From Brevibacterium epidermidis NBRC 14811 (GTDB lineage: Bacteria; Actinomycetota; Actinomycetes; Actinomycetales; Brevibacteriaceae), in the NCBI RefSeq assembly GCF_001570805.1, contig NZ_BCSJ01000019.1, positions 1-45,482 of the forward strand: 45,482 bases of DNA, given 5' to 3'. The position numbers and the translations under genes were made by a program. Of this stretch, positions 1 to 7,868 are shown piece by piece. The number at the start of each line of letters is the position of its first letter. Position 1 is the first letter of the stretch. A model generated the notes under the pieces. It saw only the letters and a list, made by a program, of their open reading frames with translations, ran no database searches and was not told where the DNA came from.

Positions 1-3
1 AAA

Positions 4-1368
4 TCAGCGGGGGAAGTCTAAGTCGGTGAGGACCTTCTCGAAGACTCCGAGTCCGCGCTCGAGGTCCTCTTCGCTGATGTTGATCGGCGGGACCACGTGC
101 AGCCGGTGGTAGTTGTTGAACGGGATGACCCCGTGTTCCTTGAGCGCCGCCACAACCGAGGCGACCTCGGGTGAGCCTCCGCCGTACGGGGCCAGCGGCT
201 CCTTGGATTCCTTGTCCCAGACGAGCTCGATCGCCCAGAACGCTCCGGTGCCGCGGACCTCGCCGACGTGCTTCGAGTTCTCCGCGATCTGCCGCAGGCG
301 GGGCCCGATGATCGTCTCTCCGATATGGGCGGCGTGTTCGATCATGCCCTCGTCGGCCATCGCGTTGATCGTCGCGACAGCGGCCGCGCACGCCAGCGGA
401 TGACCGGAGTAGGTCAGTCCGCCGGGGTAGACGCGTTCGGCGAAGGTCTCGAAGATCGCCTCGTTGATGACGACTCCGCCCAGCGGCACGTACCCGGAAT
501 TCACGCCCTTGGCGAAGGTGATGAGGTCGGGGACGATGTCGAAGTGTTCGAAGGCGAACCACTTGCCCGACCGGCCGAATCCGGCCATCACCTCGTCGGC
601 GATGAGCACGATCCCGAACTCGTCGCACAGTGCCCTCACGCCCTGCATGTACTCGGGGCTGGGCATCATGATGCCGGCGGTGCCGGGAATGGATTCGAGG
701 ATGATCGCAGCGACCGTCTTCGGTCCCTCGAGCTCGATGGTGCGGCGCAGGTGCTGCAGTGCGCGCTCGGTCTCTTCGGCCTCGGTGGTCGCGTGGAATT
801 CGGAGCGGTAGAGGAAGGGCCCGAAGAAGTGGACGATGCCCGACTCCCCGGTCTCGTTCTCCCACCGGCGCGGGTCGCCGGTGACGTTGACGGCCGTCTG
901 GGTTCCGCCGTGGTAGGACCGGTAGCGCGAGAGCACCTTCGTCCTGCCGGTGTGCAGACGGGCCATGCGGATGGCGTGCTCGTTCGCGTCCGCTCCGCCG
1001 TTGGTGAAGAACACGTGGTCGAGTCCGGCGGGGGTCCGTTCGGTGATGAGGCGAGCCGCCTCGGAGCGGGCCGCGTTGACGGTGGCCGGGCTGATCGTGC
1101 ACAGCACATCGGCTTGGTCCTTGATCGCCTGCACGACGGCCGGATGCTGGTGGCCGATGTTCGTGTTCACCAGCTGTGAGGAGAAATCGAGGAACTGCTG
1201 CCCCTCACCGTCGATGACCATCGACCCCTGCGCGCGGGCGATGGTCGGCGGGTCGATGAGTCGCTGTGCCGACCACGAATGGAAGACGTGCGCGCGGTCG
1301 AGTTCTCGGGCCCTAGCGGATTCGTCCTTGAGCGCTGCGAGGTCGGCGTCGTCGAGTTGGTGCACCAT
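4..1368 (-). CDS. Class III (PLP-dependent) aminotransferase, possibly taurine/beta-alanine:pyruvate type
   Basis: Fold type I omega-aminotransferase of 454 residues, the usual family length. Visible motifs are the cofactor-phosphate region around FTNGGADANEHAIRMAR (121-137), the Asp pairing with the pyridine nitrogen in LIADEVMAGFGRSG (D258) and the Schiff-base lysine in TFAKGVNSGY (K287). It should move an amino group from an omega-amino compound to pyruvate or a 2-oxo acid in the cytoplasm. The N-terminal VFHSWSAQ stretch resembles actinobacterial proteins annotated as taurine-pyruvate aminotransferase, but substrate cannot be fixed from sequence. A GTG two codons upstream is possible; the ATG at 1368 is preferred because GAAAGGG lies 5 nt before it. 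No pathway partner is adjacent. Confidence 0.85.
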   Translation of the reverse strand: MVHQLDDADLAALKDESARARELDRAHVFHSWSAQRLIDPPTIARAQGSMVIDGEGQQFLDFSSQLVNTNIGHQHPAVVQAIKDQADVLCTISPATVNAARSEAARLITERTPAGLDHVFFTNGGADANEHAIRMARLHTGRTKVLSRYRSYHGGTQTAVNVTGDPRRWENETGESGIVHFFGPFLYRSEFHATTEAEETERALQHLRRTIELEGPKTVAAIILESIPGTAGIMMPSPEYMQGVRALCDEFGIVLIADEVMAGFGRSGKWFAFEHFDIVPDLITFAKGVNSGYVPLGGVVINEAIFETFAERVYPGGLTYSGHPLACAAAVATINAMADEGMIEHAAHIGETIIGPRLRQIAENSKHVGEVRGTGAFWAIELVWDKESKEPLAPYGGGSPEVASVVAALKEHGVIPFNNYHRLHVVPPINISEEDLERGLGVFEKVLTDLDFPR

Positions 1369-1443
1369 TGTCACCCTTTCACTGAAGTACCGGGGATGAG
1401 CGCGGAATCCGCGCCCGTGGGGTCATCGTAGAACACATTCGAC

Positions 1444-1449
1444 TACAGT
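1444..1449 (+). promoter_or_regulatory. -10 hexamer TACAGT of a probable leaderless promoter
   Basis: TACAGT lies 7 nt before the ATG at 1457, the distance expected if transcription starts at the start codon. No Shine-Dalgarno is present. No clear -35 is visible. Confidence 0.4.
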
Positions 1450-1456
1450 GACGACC

Positions 1457-2068
1457 ATGTCTTACCGGACCATCGTCAGCCCCGTCGAGGCCGAGATCGA
1501 GATCAAGAGATCCCGCTTCCTCACCCGCCTCTCCCCCGCCGCAGATGAGGCCGAGGCGAGGGCCGTCATCGCCGAGGCGCGCGCCGAGCATCCGAAGGCC
1601 CGCCACCATTGTTCGGCGTTCGTCCTCGACGTGGATTCGCGCACTCAGCGCTTCAGCGATGACGGGGAGCCGGCCGGCACAGCGGGCGCTCCGATCCTCG
1701 ATGTCGTCACCGGCCATGATCTGACCTTCGTCGTCGCCGTCGTCACCCGGTATTTCGGTGGGACTCTGCTGGGCGCGGGAGGACTCGTGCGCGCTTACGG
1801 TCAGGCCACCTCGGCGGCGGTGGATGAGGCGCGGATCATCACCCGTCGTGAGCGCGTCGCGGTGTCCGCGCATGTCGACTATGCCCAGGCCAACGCCCTG
1901 GAGCGGGCGGCCGGGAACCGGGGATGGACGACGCGGGCCGACTACGGCGGTGAGGTCGGACTCGACGTTCTGGTCCCCCTCGCCGAGGTGGCCGATGCGG
2001 TGGCGATGTACGCCGACCTCACCGCCGGTCGGGCAGAGCCCGAGGTCGGTGAGGTCGAGTGGGTGTGA
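1457..2068 (+). CDS. YigZ/IMPACT family protein (UPF0029)
   Basis: A 203-residue protein of the YigZ/IMPACT family. The N-terminal domain carries the hallmark run KRSRFLTRL, the HHCSAF segment, a DDGEPAGTAGAPIL loop and the VTRYFGGTLLGAGGLVRAYG stretch. The C-terminal ferredoxin-like domain is shorter and less conserved. Family members are linked to translation control or RNA binding, but the bacterial biochemical role is unsettled. ATG 1457 is chosen over a GTG at 1448 because a TAnnnT hexamer sits 7 nt before it and neither start has a ribosome site. It is divergent from the aminotransferase and convergent with the YbaK-like gene, whose stop codon starts 1 nt after its own. Confidence 0.85.
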   Translation: MSYRTIVSPVEAEIEIKRSRFLTRLSPAADEAEARAVIAEARAEHPKARHHCSAFVLDVDSRTQRFSDDGEPAGTAGAPILDVVTGHDLTFVVAVVTRYFGGTLLGAGGLVRAYGQATSAAVDEARIITRRERVAVSAHVDYAQANALERAAGNRGWTTRADYGGEVGLDVLVPLAEVADAVAMYADLTAGRAEPEVGEVEWV

Positions 2069-2569
2069 TCAGTCGAGCGCGGCGATCTTCGCGACCTGCG
2101 CGTTTGTGAGCATGACGAGATCCTCGGGGCGGATCTCGATCTCGAGGCCGCGACGGCCGGCCGAGACGAACACGGCGGAGTGGTCGAGTGCGGTGCGGTC
2201 GACGACGACCGGCACGGCGTGGCGTTGCCCGAACGGAGAGACTCCTCCGACGGGGTAGCCGGTGCGGCGTTCGGTCTCGGCGACGCCGGACAGCTGGGCC
2301 TTCTTCGCTCCGCGTGCGGAGGCCAGGGCCTTGAGGTCGAGCTGACCGGAGACGGGGACAAGCGCGGTCACGGGTGTCTCGTCGACCTGGATCATCAGGG
2401 TCTTGAACACCTGGTCGGAGCTGACGCCGAGCTTGTCGGCGGCCTCCGAACCGTAGCGGCGGGTGGCTGGATCGTGATCGAAGCTGCGCAGGCTGTAGTC
2501 GATGCCTGCCAGGTTGAGCACTCGCACGGCCGGGGTTGCCGCACTGGAAGTCTTGGATGCAACTGTCAT
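2069..2569 (-). CDS. ybaK: YbaK/EbsC-type Cys-tRNA(Pro) deacylase
   Basis: A 166-residue protein with the whole YbaK/ProX editing fold. It starts with TPAVRVLNLAGIDYSLRSFDHDP, then has the conserved lysine context QVFKTLMIQVD, the LVPVSGQLDLKALA strand and the Gly-rich loop GYPVGGVSPFG. The family hydrolyses Cys-tRNA(Pro) misacylated by prolyl-tRNA synthetase. ATG 2569 is the only start compatible with family length; an AGGAGG lies 12 nt upstream, a long spacing. An open frame extends 52 codons further upstream but that stretch has no family resemblance. It acts alone, with no apparent operon partner. Confidence 0.88.
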   Translation of the reverse strand: MTVASKTSSAATPAVRVLNLAGIDYSLRSFDHDPATRRYGSEAADKLGVSSDQVFKTLMIQVDETPVTALVPVSGQLDLKALASARGAKKAQLSGVAETERRTGYPVGGVSPFGQRHAVPVVVDRTALDHSAVFVSAGRRGLEIEIRPEDLVMLTNAQVAKIAALD

Positions 2570-2776
2570 AAGGGGGTAGTGCCTCCTGCCCGCAGTTCGG
2601 CGGGGCTCGAAGGCGCAGCTTTCACGGCTCCGTGTCCCCGCGTCGATACGGACGGAATGTTGTATCGGTGCTGATAGGTACCCGCCCACAATAGGCGAAG
2701 TAGGCGAGCGGATGCCAATTCCCATGACTCCAAGTGACTCGCTGGTAGGCCCGCAGGCCCCATCGGTCGGGGAAGT

Positions 2777-3124
2777 TCAGCCCCACCCGAGTTCATGGAG
2801 TCGGTCGTCATCGAGACCATAGAAATGAGCGATCTCGTGGACGATGGTGATGACGAGCTCCTCGCGCAGATGATCCCGATCCTCGGCGAAGTCGATGAGG
2901 TTGTCGCGATAGATGAAGATGTTGTCGGGCATCTCGAATCCGGCGATCCCCCGCTCCCCGATCGGTGTGCCCTCATAGAGACCGAGCAGGTTCCGGTCAC
3001 CGTTCTCCGGCCGGTCCTCGACGAACAGGGCGACATTGTCCAGCTGTTCGGTCACCCCAGCGGGCAGCTGATCCAGGGCTTCGCCGAGGATCGCATCGAA
3101 TTCCTCATCACTCAGGGCCTCCAT
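2777..3124 (-). CDS. Small zincin-type metallopeptidase family protein
   Basis: A 115-residue protein of the actinobacterial possible zinc metallopeptidase family (Zincin_1). The extended zinc-binding motif HEIAHFYGLDD is at residues 96-106, with H96, E97 and H100 as the expected ligands and base, followed by the conserved C-terminal RLHELGW. The N-terminal half is acidic and carries no signal peptide, so it is probably cytoplasmic. Substrate is unknown for the family. Start ATG 3124 has GGGGG nearby and also a TAGAGT hexamer 7 nt upstream, so either an SD-led or a leaderless mRNA is possible. The 207 bp between its stop codon and the start of the deacylase gene hold nothing recognisable. Confidence 0.75.
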   Translation of the reverse strand: MEALSDEEFDAILGEALDQLPAGVTEQLDNVALFVEDRPENGDRNLLGLYEGTPIGERGIAGFEMPDNIFIYRDNLIDFAEDRDHLREELVITIVHEIAHFYGLDDDRLHELGWG

Positions 3125-3131
3125 GACCCCC

Positions 3132-3137
3132 ACTCTA
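3132..3137 (-). promoter_or_regulatory. -10 hexamer TAGAGT before the zincin gene
   Basis: On the minus strand TAGAGT ends 7 nt before the ATG at 3124, matching the leaderless spacing seen at several other genes in the window. Confidence 0.35.
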
Positions 3138-3224
3138 GCGACTCCGATCCCCTCGCCGAGGCGGCCCTGCGAAACGTCGAAAACCACCGTTTTCGGCGTG
3201 TGACCGAGGACACCTCTTTTCGTT

Positions 3225-3254
3225 TTGCATTCCGCGAATCGGGTGGGATAAGCT
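3225..3254 (+). promoter_or_regulatory. Promoter for the tRNA cluster
   Basis: A TTGCAT -35 (3225-3230) and a TAAGCT -10 (3249-3254) are separated by 18 nt. The predicted start near 3261 is about 30 nt before tRNA-Glu, a normal leader for a tRNA operon. Confidence 0.5.
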
Positions 3255-3292
3255 TAACGTCGTTGCCCACGGGGAATCCGAGGACAACCTGG

Positions 3293-3365
<73 letters not shown>

Positions 3366-3402
3366 CGGTGTAAGATCGTAAGGTCTTCCATCACAACAGC
3401 AA

Positions 3403-3476
3403 GGCCCTGTGGCGCAGTTGGTTAGCGCGCCGCCCTGTCACGGCGGAGGTCGCGGGTTCGAGTCCCGTCAGGGTCG
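3403..3476 (+). tRNA. tRNA-Asp (anticodon GTC)
   Basis: A 74-nt cloverleaf 37 nt after tRNA-Glu. Acceptor GGCCCTG pairs with CAGGGTC, the anticodon loop CTGTCAC gives anticodon GTC, and the T arm reads GGGTTCGAGTCCC. Discriminator is G, as expected for tRNA-Asp. CCA is not encoded. Confidence 0.96.
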
Positions 3477-3484
3477 CGGAGCAT

Positions 3485-3514
3485 AAGGCTCTTCTTCGGA
3501 AGAGCCTTTGTTTC
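3485..3514 (+). terminator. Rho-independent terminator after tRNA-Asp
   Basis: Ten-bp stem AAGGCTCTTC/GAAGAGCCTT (3485-3494 and 3499-3508) with a stable TTCG tetraloop, followed by TGTTTCT. It separates the Glu-Asp unit from tRNA-Phe. Confidence 0.75.
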
Positions 3515-3544
3515 TCTCGGCATACTTATGTATGTCGGCGGCTC

Positions 3545-3617
3545 GGCTCTGTAGCTCAGTTGGTAGAGCGTTCGACTGAAAATCGAAAGGTCACCGGATC
3601 GACGCCGGTCGGAGCCA
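3545..3617 (+). tRNA. tRNA-Phe (anticodon GAA)
   Basis: A 73-nt cloverleaf. Acceptor GGCTCTG pairs with CGGAGCC, and the anticodon loop CTGAAAA gives GAA. The T stem is ACCGG/CCGGT and its loop reads ATCGACG, so position 54 is A instead of the usual T. Discriminator is A and CCA is not encoded. All helices pair well, so the gene looks functional. Confidence 0.94.
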
Positions 3618-3622
3618 CAAGG

Positions 3623-3664
3623 AAGCCCCGCTTCCCAGTCCAGGACTGGGAAGCGGGGCTTTTT
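3623..3664 (+). terminator. Rho-independent terminator after tRNA-Phe
   Basis: Long perfect stem: AAGCCCCGCTTCCCAGTCC (3623-3641) against 3643-3661, followed by TTT. It sits 5 nt after tRNA-Phe and insulates it from the acetyl-CoA synthetase gene. Confidence 0.85.
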
Positions 3665-3682
3665 CGCATCTGCGGGCACCTC

Positions 3683-3710
3683 TTGAAATCCGAATCAACT
3701 GGAGTAGGTT
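3683..3710 (+). promoter_or_regulatory. Promoter of the acetyl-CoA synthetase gene
   Basis: TTGAAA (3683-3688) and TAGGTT (3705-3710) with a 16-nt spacer. The predicted start near 3717 leaves a leader of about 52 nt that ends in AAAGGAG before the ATG at 3769. Confidence 0.5.
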
Positions 3711-3768
3711 GAAAGTGAGTTCGATGACCCGCCCACGTCGTGGTGGTGCAGGGTGAAAGGAGAGCACG

Positions 3769-5718
3769 ATGACGAACAATCCGACGATTCAGGAACTCAG
3801 CCACGAGGACAGGTCTTTCCCACCCCCAGCGGACTTCGCCGCCGCAGCCAATGCCCAAGCTGTCGAATACGAGAAGGCGGCCGCCGACCGCATCGGCTAT
3901 TGGGAGGAACAGGCACAGCGCATCAGCTGGGAGACTCCCTTCGACACGGTCCTCGACTGGTCGGACAGGCCCTTTGCGAAGTGGTTCGTGGGCGGACGGC
4001 TCAATGCCGCATACAACTGCGTCGATCGCCATGTCGAGAACGGCCTCGGCGATCGCGTGGCCTACTACTTCGAAGGCGAATCCGGAGACACCCGCACCAT
4101 CACGTACTCCGATCTTCTGCGCGAAGTCTCGAAGGCCGCGAATGCGCTCACCGAACTCGGAGTCAAGACCGGCGACCGCGTTGCGATCTACATGCCGATG
4201 ATCCCGGAGACGGTGTTCGCCATGCTCGCCTGCGCCCGCCTCGGCGCCCCGCACACCGTCATCTTCGGCGGCTTCTCCGCCTCGGCGATCGCCGACCGCG
4301 TCAAGGACTGCGGAGTCGAGTTCGTCATCACCGCCGACGGCGGCTATCGCAAGGGCAAGCTCTCGGCCCTCAAATCCGTCGTCGACGAGGCGATGGAGGA
4401 CTGCCCCGAGGTGCGCAACGTCCTCGTCGTCCGCCGCACCGGCCAGGACGTGGACTGGAATGACGACCGTGATCTGTGGTGGCACGAGGTCGTCGATCGA
4501 CAGCCGGAGATCCACACTCCGGAGGCCTTCGATTCCGAGCATCCGCTCTACATCATGTACTCCTCGGGCACGACCGGAAAGCCCAAGGGCATCATGCACA
4601 CCACGGGCGGCTACCTCGTCGGGACCTCCTTCACCCACTGGGCGGTCTTCGACATCAAACCTGACAAGGACGTCTTTTGGACGGCCGCGGACATCGGCTG
4701 GGTGACCGGCCATTCGTACATCGTCTACGGTCCCCTGGCCAATGGGGCCACCTCGGTGCTCTATGAGGGAACACCGGACACCCCGCACCGAGGCCGGTGG
4801 TGGGAGATCGTGCAGAAGTACAAGGTCTCCATCCTCTACTGCGCACCCACGGCCATCCGGTCGTTCATGAAATGGGGCCGCGACATCCCCGCTCAGTACG
4901 ACCTGTCCAGCCTGCGCCTGCTCGGCAGCGTCGGCGAACCGATCAACCCCGAAGCATGGATGTGGTACCGCGAGCACATCGGCGGCAACCGCTGCCCCGT
5001 CGTCGACACCTGGTGGCAGACGGAGAACGGCAGCATCCTCATCAGCCCCCTGCCGGGCGTGACCGAGACGAAGCCGGGCTCGGCGATGCGCCCGCTGCCC
5101 GGGATCGTCGCCGACGTCTTCGACGACGAGGGCAATTCGGTCGAACCCGGAAACGGCGGATACCTCGTCGTCAAGGAACCATGGCCGTCGATGTTGCGCA
5201 CCCTGTGGGGCGATGAGGAGCGGTTCAAGAAGACCTACTGGTCGCAGTACCCGGAGGTGTACTTCGCCGGGGACGGTGCGAAGATCGACCGCGACGGCGA
5301 TTTCTGGGTCCTCGGCCGTGTCGACGACGTCCTCAACGTCTCCGGGCACCGGATGTCGACCGCGGAGATCGAATCCGCCCTCGTCGCTCATCCGAAGGTC
5401 GCCGAGGCGGCCGTGGTCGGTGCGAAAGACGAGATGACCGGCCAGGCGATCGAGGCATTCGTCATCCTGAGGGAGAGTGCAGACGACGGCGGGGACGATG
5501 TCGTGAACGATCTGCGGTCTCATGTGCGCTCCTCGATCGGTCCGATCGCGACTCCGCGCTCGATCATGATCGTGCCCGATCTGCCGAAGACCCGGTCGGG
5601 CAAGATCATGCGGCGGCTGCTCAAGGACGTGGCCGAGAACCGCGAGGTCGGCGATGTCACGACTCTCGCGGACTCCTCGGTGATGGACCTCATCCAGAAG
5701 GGCATGAAGGAGAGCTGA
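3769..5718 (+). CDS. acs: Acetyl-CoA synthetase (AMP-forming)
   Basis: A 649-residue enzyme converting acetate, ATP and CoA to acetyl-CoA via acetyl-AMP in the cytoplasm. It has full family length: the N-terminal ACS region, the P-loop-like core motif YSSGTTGKPKG (264-274), GWVTGHSYIVYGPL, the acetate-site motif WWQTENG (from 415), SGHRMSTAEIESALV, and the C-terminal PKTRSGKIMRR. K612 in the last motif is the adenylation lysine that is usually controlled by acetylation. An AAAGGAG ribosome site precedes the start. It is monocistronic as far as can be seen, with a promoter upstream and a long inverted repeat downstream. The opposite strand carries a very long open frame that is a codon-bias shadow. 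Confidence 0.97.
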   Translation: MTNNPTIQELSHEDRSFPPPADFAAAANAQAVEYEKAAADRIGYWEEQAQRISWETPFDTVLDWSDRPFAKWFVGGRLNAAYNCVDRHVENGLGDRVAYYFEGESGDTRTITYSDLLREVSKAANALTELGVKTGDRVAIYMPMIPETVFAMLACARLGAPHTVIFGGFSASAIADRVKDCGVEFVITADGGYRKGKLSALKSVVDEAMEDCPEVRNVLVVRRTGQDVDWNDDRDLWWHEVVDRQPEIHTPEAFDSEHPLYIMYSSGTTGKPKGIMHTTGGYLVGTSFTHWAVFDIKPDKDVFWTAADIGWVTGHSYIVYGPLANGATSVLYEGTPDTPHRGRWWEIVQKYKVSILYCAPTAIRSFMKWGRDIPAQYDLSSLRLLGSVGEPINPEAWMWYREHIGGNRCPVVDTWWQTENGSILISPLPGVTETKPGSAMRPLPGIVADVFDDEGNSVEPGNGGYLVVKEPWPSMLRTLWGDEERFKKTYWSQYPEVYFAGDGAKIDRDGDFWVLGRVDDVLNVSGHRMSTAEIESALVAHPKVAEAAVVGAKDEMTGQAIEAFVILRESADDGGDDVVNDLRSHVRSSIGPIATPRSIMIVPDLPKTRSGKIMRRLLKDVAENREVGDVTTLADSSVMDLIQKGMKES

Positions 5719-5742
5719 TCCCCCGGCCTACGGGCGATTTTC

Positions 5743-5819
5743 GAACCCGCCCTTGCGTGACCCACGACACACTGATGTACTGTTGAGTAACATCTCGTGG
5801 GACCCGCAAGGGCGGGTTC
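5743..5819. repeat. Long interrupted inverted repeat between acs and the SDR gene
   Basis: Outer arms of 15 bp (5743-5757 and 5805-5819; GAACCCGCCCTTGCG and its complement) match perfectly. After a 3x3 internal loop, 7-bp arms CCCACGA/TCGTGGG (5761-5767, 5795-5801) pair. The apex can extend with GATGT/ACATC. It contains a TACTGT that could be a -10 for the SDR gene. It may act as a terminator-like structure for acs, as an operator, or as an RNA hairpin in the SDR leader. It is unrelated in sequence to the palindromes found further right. Confidence 0.7.
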
Positions 5820-5866
5820 TGTACGAGACGGACCGCACTGAAGCCTAACTGCAAGGACGCATAGAC

Positions 5867-6733
5867 ATGACGCGTGGAACGAAGATCGCCGGAAGCCGCA
5901 TCCTCATCACGGGAGCCGGCAGCGGAATCGGACGGCTCATGGCCCTCGAAGCCGCTGACCGCGGAGCCGCCGAAGTCATCATCTGGGACCTCTCGGCCGA
6001 GACCGGCGAGGCTGTCCGTCAGGAGATCGAAGCCAAGGGAGTTCGCGCCCGCACCTTCTCCGTCAATGTCGGAGATTCCGCCCAGGTCGCCTCCACCGCG
6101 CAGGACGTCGGCGACATCGACATCCTCGTCAACTGCGCCGGCGTCGTCACCGGAAAAAAGCTCCTCGACGCCGACGAGGCCGCGATCCGACGCACCTTCG
6201 ACGTCAACACCATGGCCCTGTACTGGACGACGAAGGCGTTCCTGCCCGGCATCCGGGAACGCAACCACGGTTCGATCGTCAATATCGCCAGCGCAGCGGG
6301 TCTGACCGGTGTGGCCAAGCAGACCGACTACTCGGCGAGCAAGTGGGCCGCCGTCGGCTTCACCGAATCCCTGCGGGGCGAGCTGCGCGCAGAAGGCAGC
6401 CGAGTCAACACCCTCGTCGTCTGCCCGTTCTACATCAACACGGGGATGTTCGCCGGCGTCCAGACGAAGTTCCCCCGCCTGCTGCCGATCCTCGAAGAGA
6501 ACAACGTGTCCACTCAGGTCATCGACTCGATCGAATCCGGTCGTGAGCAGCTGGTCATGCCCTCACTCGTGCGCCTGGTTCCGGGTGTCCGCCTCCTGCC
6601 GACCCGCGCGTTCGACGCAGTGATGGACTTCCTCGGCGTCAACCAGACCATGGACCACTTCACCGGCCGAACCGGCGGCGACAGCCCCCGCAGCCGTCGT
6701 GCGGCACGCAGGCGCCAGCCGGCAGGAGTCTGA
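5867..6733 (+). CDS. SDR family NAD(P)-dependent oxidoreductase
   Basis: Classical short-chain dehydrogenase of 288 residues. The cofactor motif TGAGSGIG follows the first strand ILI, the NCAG motif is present, and the catalytic set is S142 in NIASAAG, Y155 and K159 in YSASK. Residues after about 250 form an extension ending in an Arg-rich tail (RRAARRR), which may associate with membrane or nucleic acid. Proteins of this shape resemble retinol dehydrogenase 10/16C-like SDRs acting on lipophilic alcohols, but substrate is unknown. AAGGA lies 10 nt before ATG. The lipase-like gene follows on the same strand after 76 bp, so the two could be co-transcribed. Confidence 0.88.
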   Translation: MTRGTKIAGSRILITGAGSGIGRLMALEAADRGAAEVIIWDLSAETGEAVRQEIEAKGVRARTFSVNVGDSAQVASTAQDVGDIDILVNCAGVVTGKKLLDADEAAIRRTFDVNTMALYWTTKAFLPGIRERNHGSIVNIASAAGLTGVAKQTDYSASKWAAVGFTESLRGELRAEGSRVNTLVVCPFYINTGMFAGVQTKFPRLLPILEENNVSTQVIDSIESGREQLVMPSLVRLVPGVRLLPTRAFDAVMDFLGVNQTMDHFTGRTGGDSPRSRRAARRRQPAGV

Positions 6734-6809
6734 CTCAGGCTCTGGTGTCCCTGCCTCTCCCACGTTCCGGGTCCACAATGGAATCAGGGAACCACGGGAA
6801 GGAGTTGGC

Positions 6810-7793
6810 ATGGCGATGACCGATCTCGTCCTCGAAGGCGGAGGGGCGAAGCTGCCGGGCCTGGTCGGCGCGGTCGAGTCCCTCGCCGACGCGGGCTTTG
6901 ACTTCCACCGGATCGCCGGCACCTCGGCCGGAGCCATCGTCGGTGCGCTGACCGCGGCGGGGATCGCCCCGCAGACGCTTGAGCAGAACGTCCTCGAACA
7001 GGATTTCACCGAGTTCGAGGACCTTCCTCCTGTCTTCCACCTCGTCCCCTGGCTGGGGCGAGTACAGGGACTGCTGCTGCACAAGGGAATGTATGTGGGA
7101 GAGGCGCTCCATGACTTCCTCGCCTCGGCATTGGCCGATCAGGGGGTGCGCACGTGGGGTGACCTCAAACTCGACGATCCGGGCAGCGCGATCCCACCTG
7201 AGCGGTCATATCGGCTCGTCGTCATCGTCTCCGATGTCTCCCGCGGCCGCATGCTCCGCCTGCCCTGGGACTACGAAGAGGCCCTCGGTGTCGATGTGGA
7301 CAGCCAGTCCGTCGCCGAGGCGGTGTGCGCCTCAGCGGCCAGTCCGTTCTTCTTCCGTCCGCGAGCCCTGCCTGCCCGGCCGGACATCGCCGGTGGAGAC
7401 TCCGTGCTCGGCGCGGACGGCGGACTGCTCTCGAACTTCCCCGTCGACGTCTTCGACCGCAAAGACGCAAAGCCTGCACGGTGGCCGACCTTCGGTGTCA
7501 TGCTCTCCGCCCGGCAGACAGCGGCCGCCGAATGGCGGCCCAACGCGACAACCTTCCAGTACGCGAAGTCCCTGGTGTCGACGATGCTCAATGCGCACGA
7601 CCGGCGACACATCGATGACCCCTCGGTGACCGAGCGGACGGTGTTCGTCGACACGACCGGCCATAGCAGCACGGACTTCGCCCTCACCTCCGCCGATAAG
7701 CGCGACCTCATCGCCGCCGGCCGCGGCGCCGGAGAGAAGTTTCTGGCCCAGTGGGACTGGCAGCGGTGGAAGGAGCGCTTCGATCGGAAGTGA
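6810..7793 (+). CDS. Patatin-like phospholipase family protein
   Basis: A 327-residue patatin-domain hydrolase. It begins with the oxyanion-hole motif LVLEGGGAKLPGLVGAV, carries the nucleophile elbow GTSAG with S39 and the dyad aspartate in GADGGLLSNFP (D203). It has no signal peptide, so it probably acts on acyl lipids from the cytoplasmic face. ATG 6810 is preferred over any upstream start because GGAAGGAG lies 6 nt before it and the protein begins right at the first conserved strand. The neighbouring SDR upstream may act on a related lipid, but that is inference. Confidence 0.85.
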   Translation: MAMTDLVLEGGGAKLPGLVGAVESLADAGFDFHRIAGTSAGAIVGALTAAGIAPQTLEQNVLEQDFTEFEDLPPVFHLVPWLGRVQGLLLHKGMYVGEALHDFLASALADQGVRTWGDLKLDDPGSAIPPERSYRLVVIVSDVSRGRMLRLPWDYEEALGVDVDSQSVAEAVCASAASPFFFRPRALPARPDIAGGDSVLGADGGLLSNFPVDVFDRKDAKPARWPTFGVMLSARQTAAAEWRPNATTFQYAKSLVSTMLNAHDRRHIDDPSVTERTVFVDTTGHSSTDFALTSADKRDLIAAGRGAGEKFLAQWDWQRWKERFDRK

Positions 7794-7868
7794 CCGACAC
7801 CCATGGCCCGCAGCTCGACGACGTGTAAGAATGAGGGCCCGAGATTGACAACGAGCGAAGGAGAGATC

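Noticed and set aside
2570..2776. A possible RNA gene or short ORF between the deacylase and the zincin gene
   Set aside because: No conserved RNA motif, stable hairpin with U-tract, or start codon with ribosome site was found; open frames there have no family resemblance.
3556..5523. A 655-codon open frame on the minus strand opposite acetyl-CoA synthetase
   Set aside because: It is exactly opposite a well-conserved gene, runs through tRNA-Phe and its terminator, and its protein is Arg/Asp/Val-rich with no fold signature; high-GC codon use creates such shadows.
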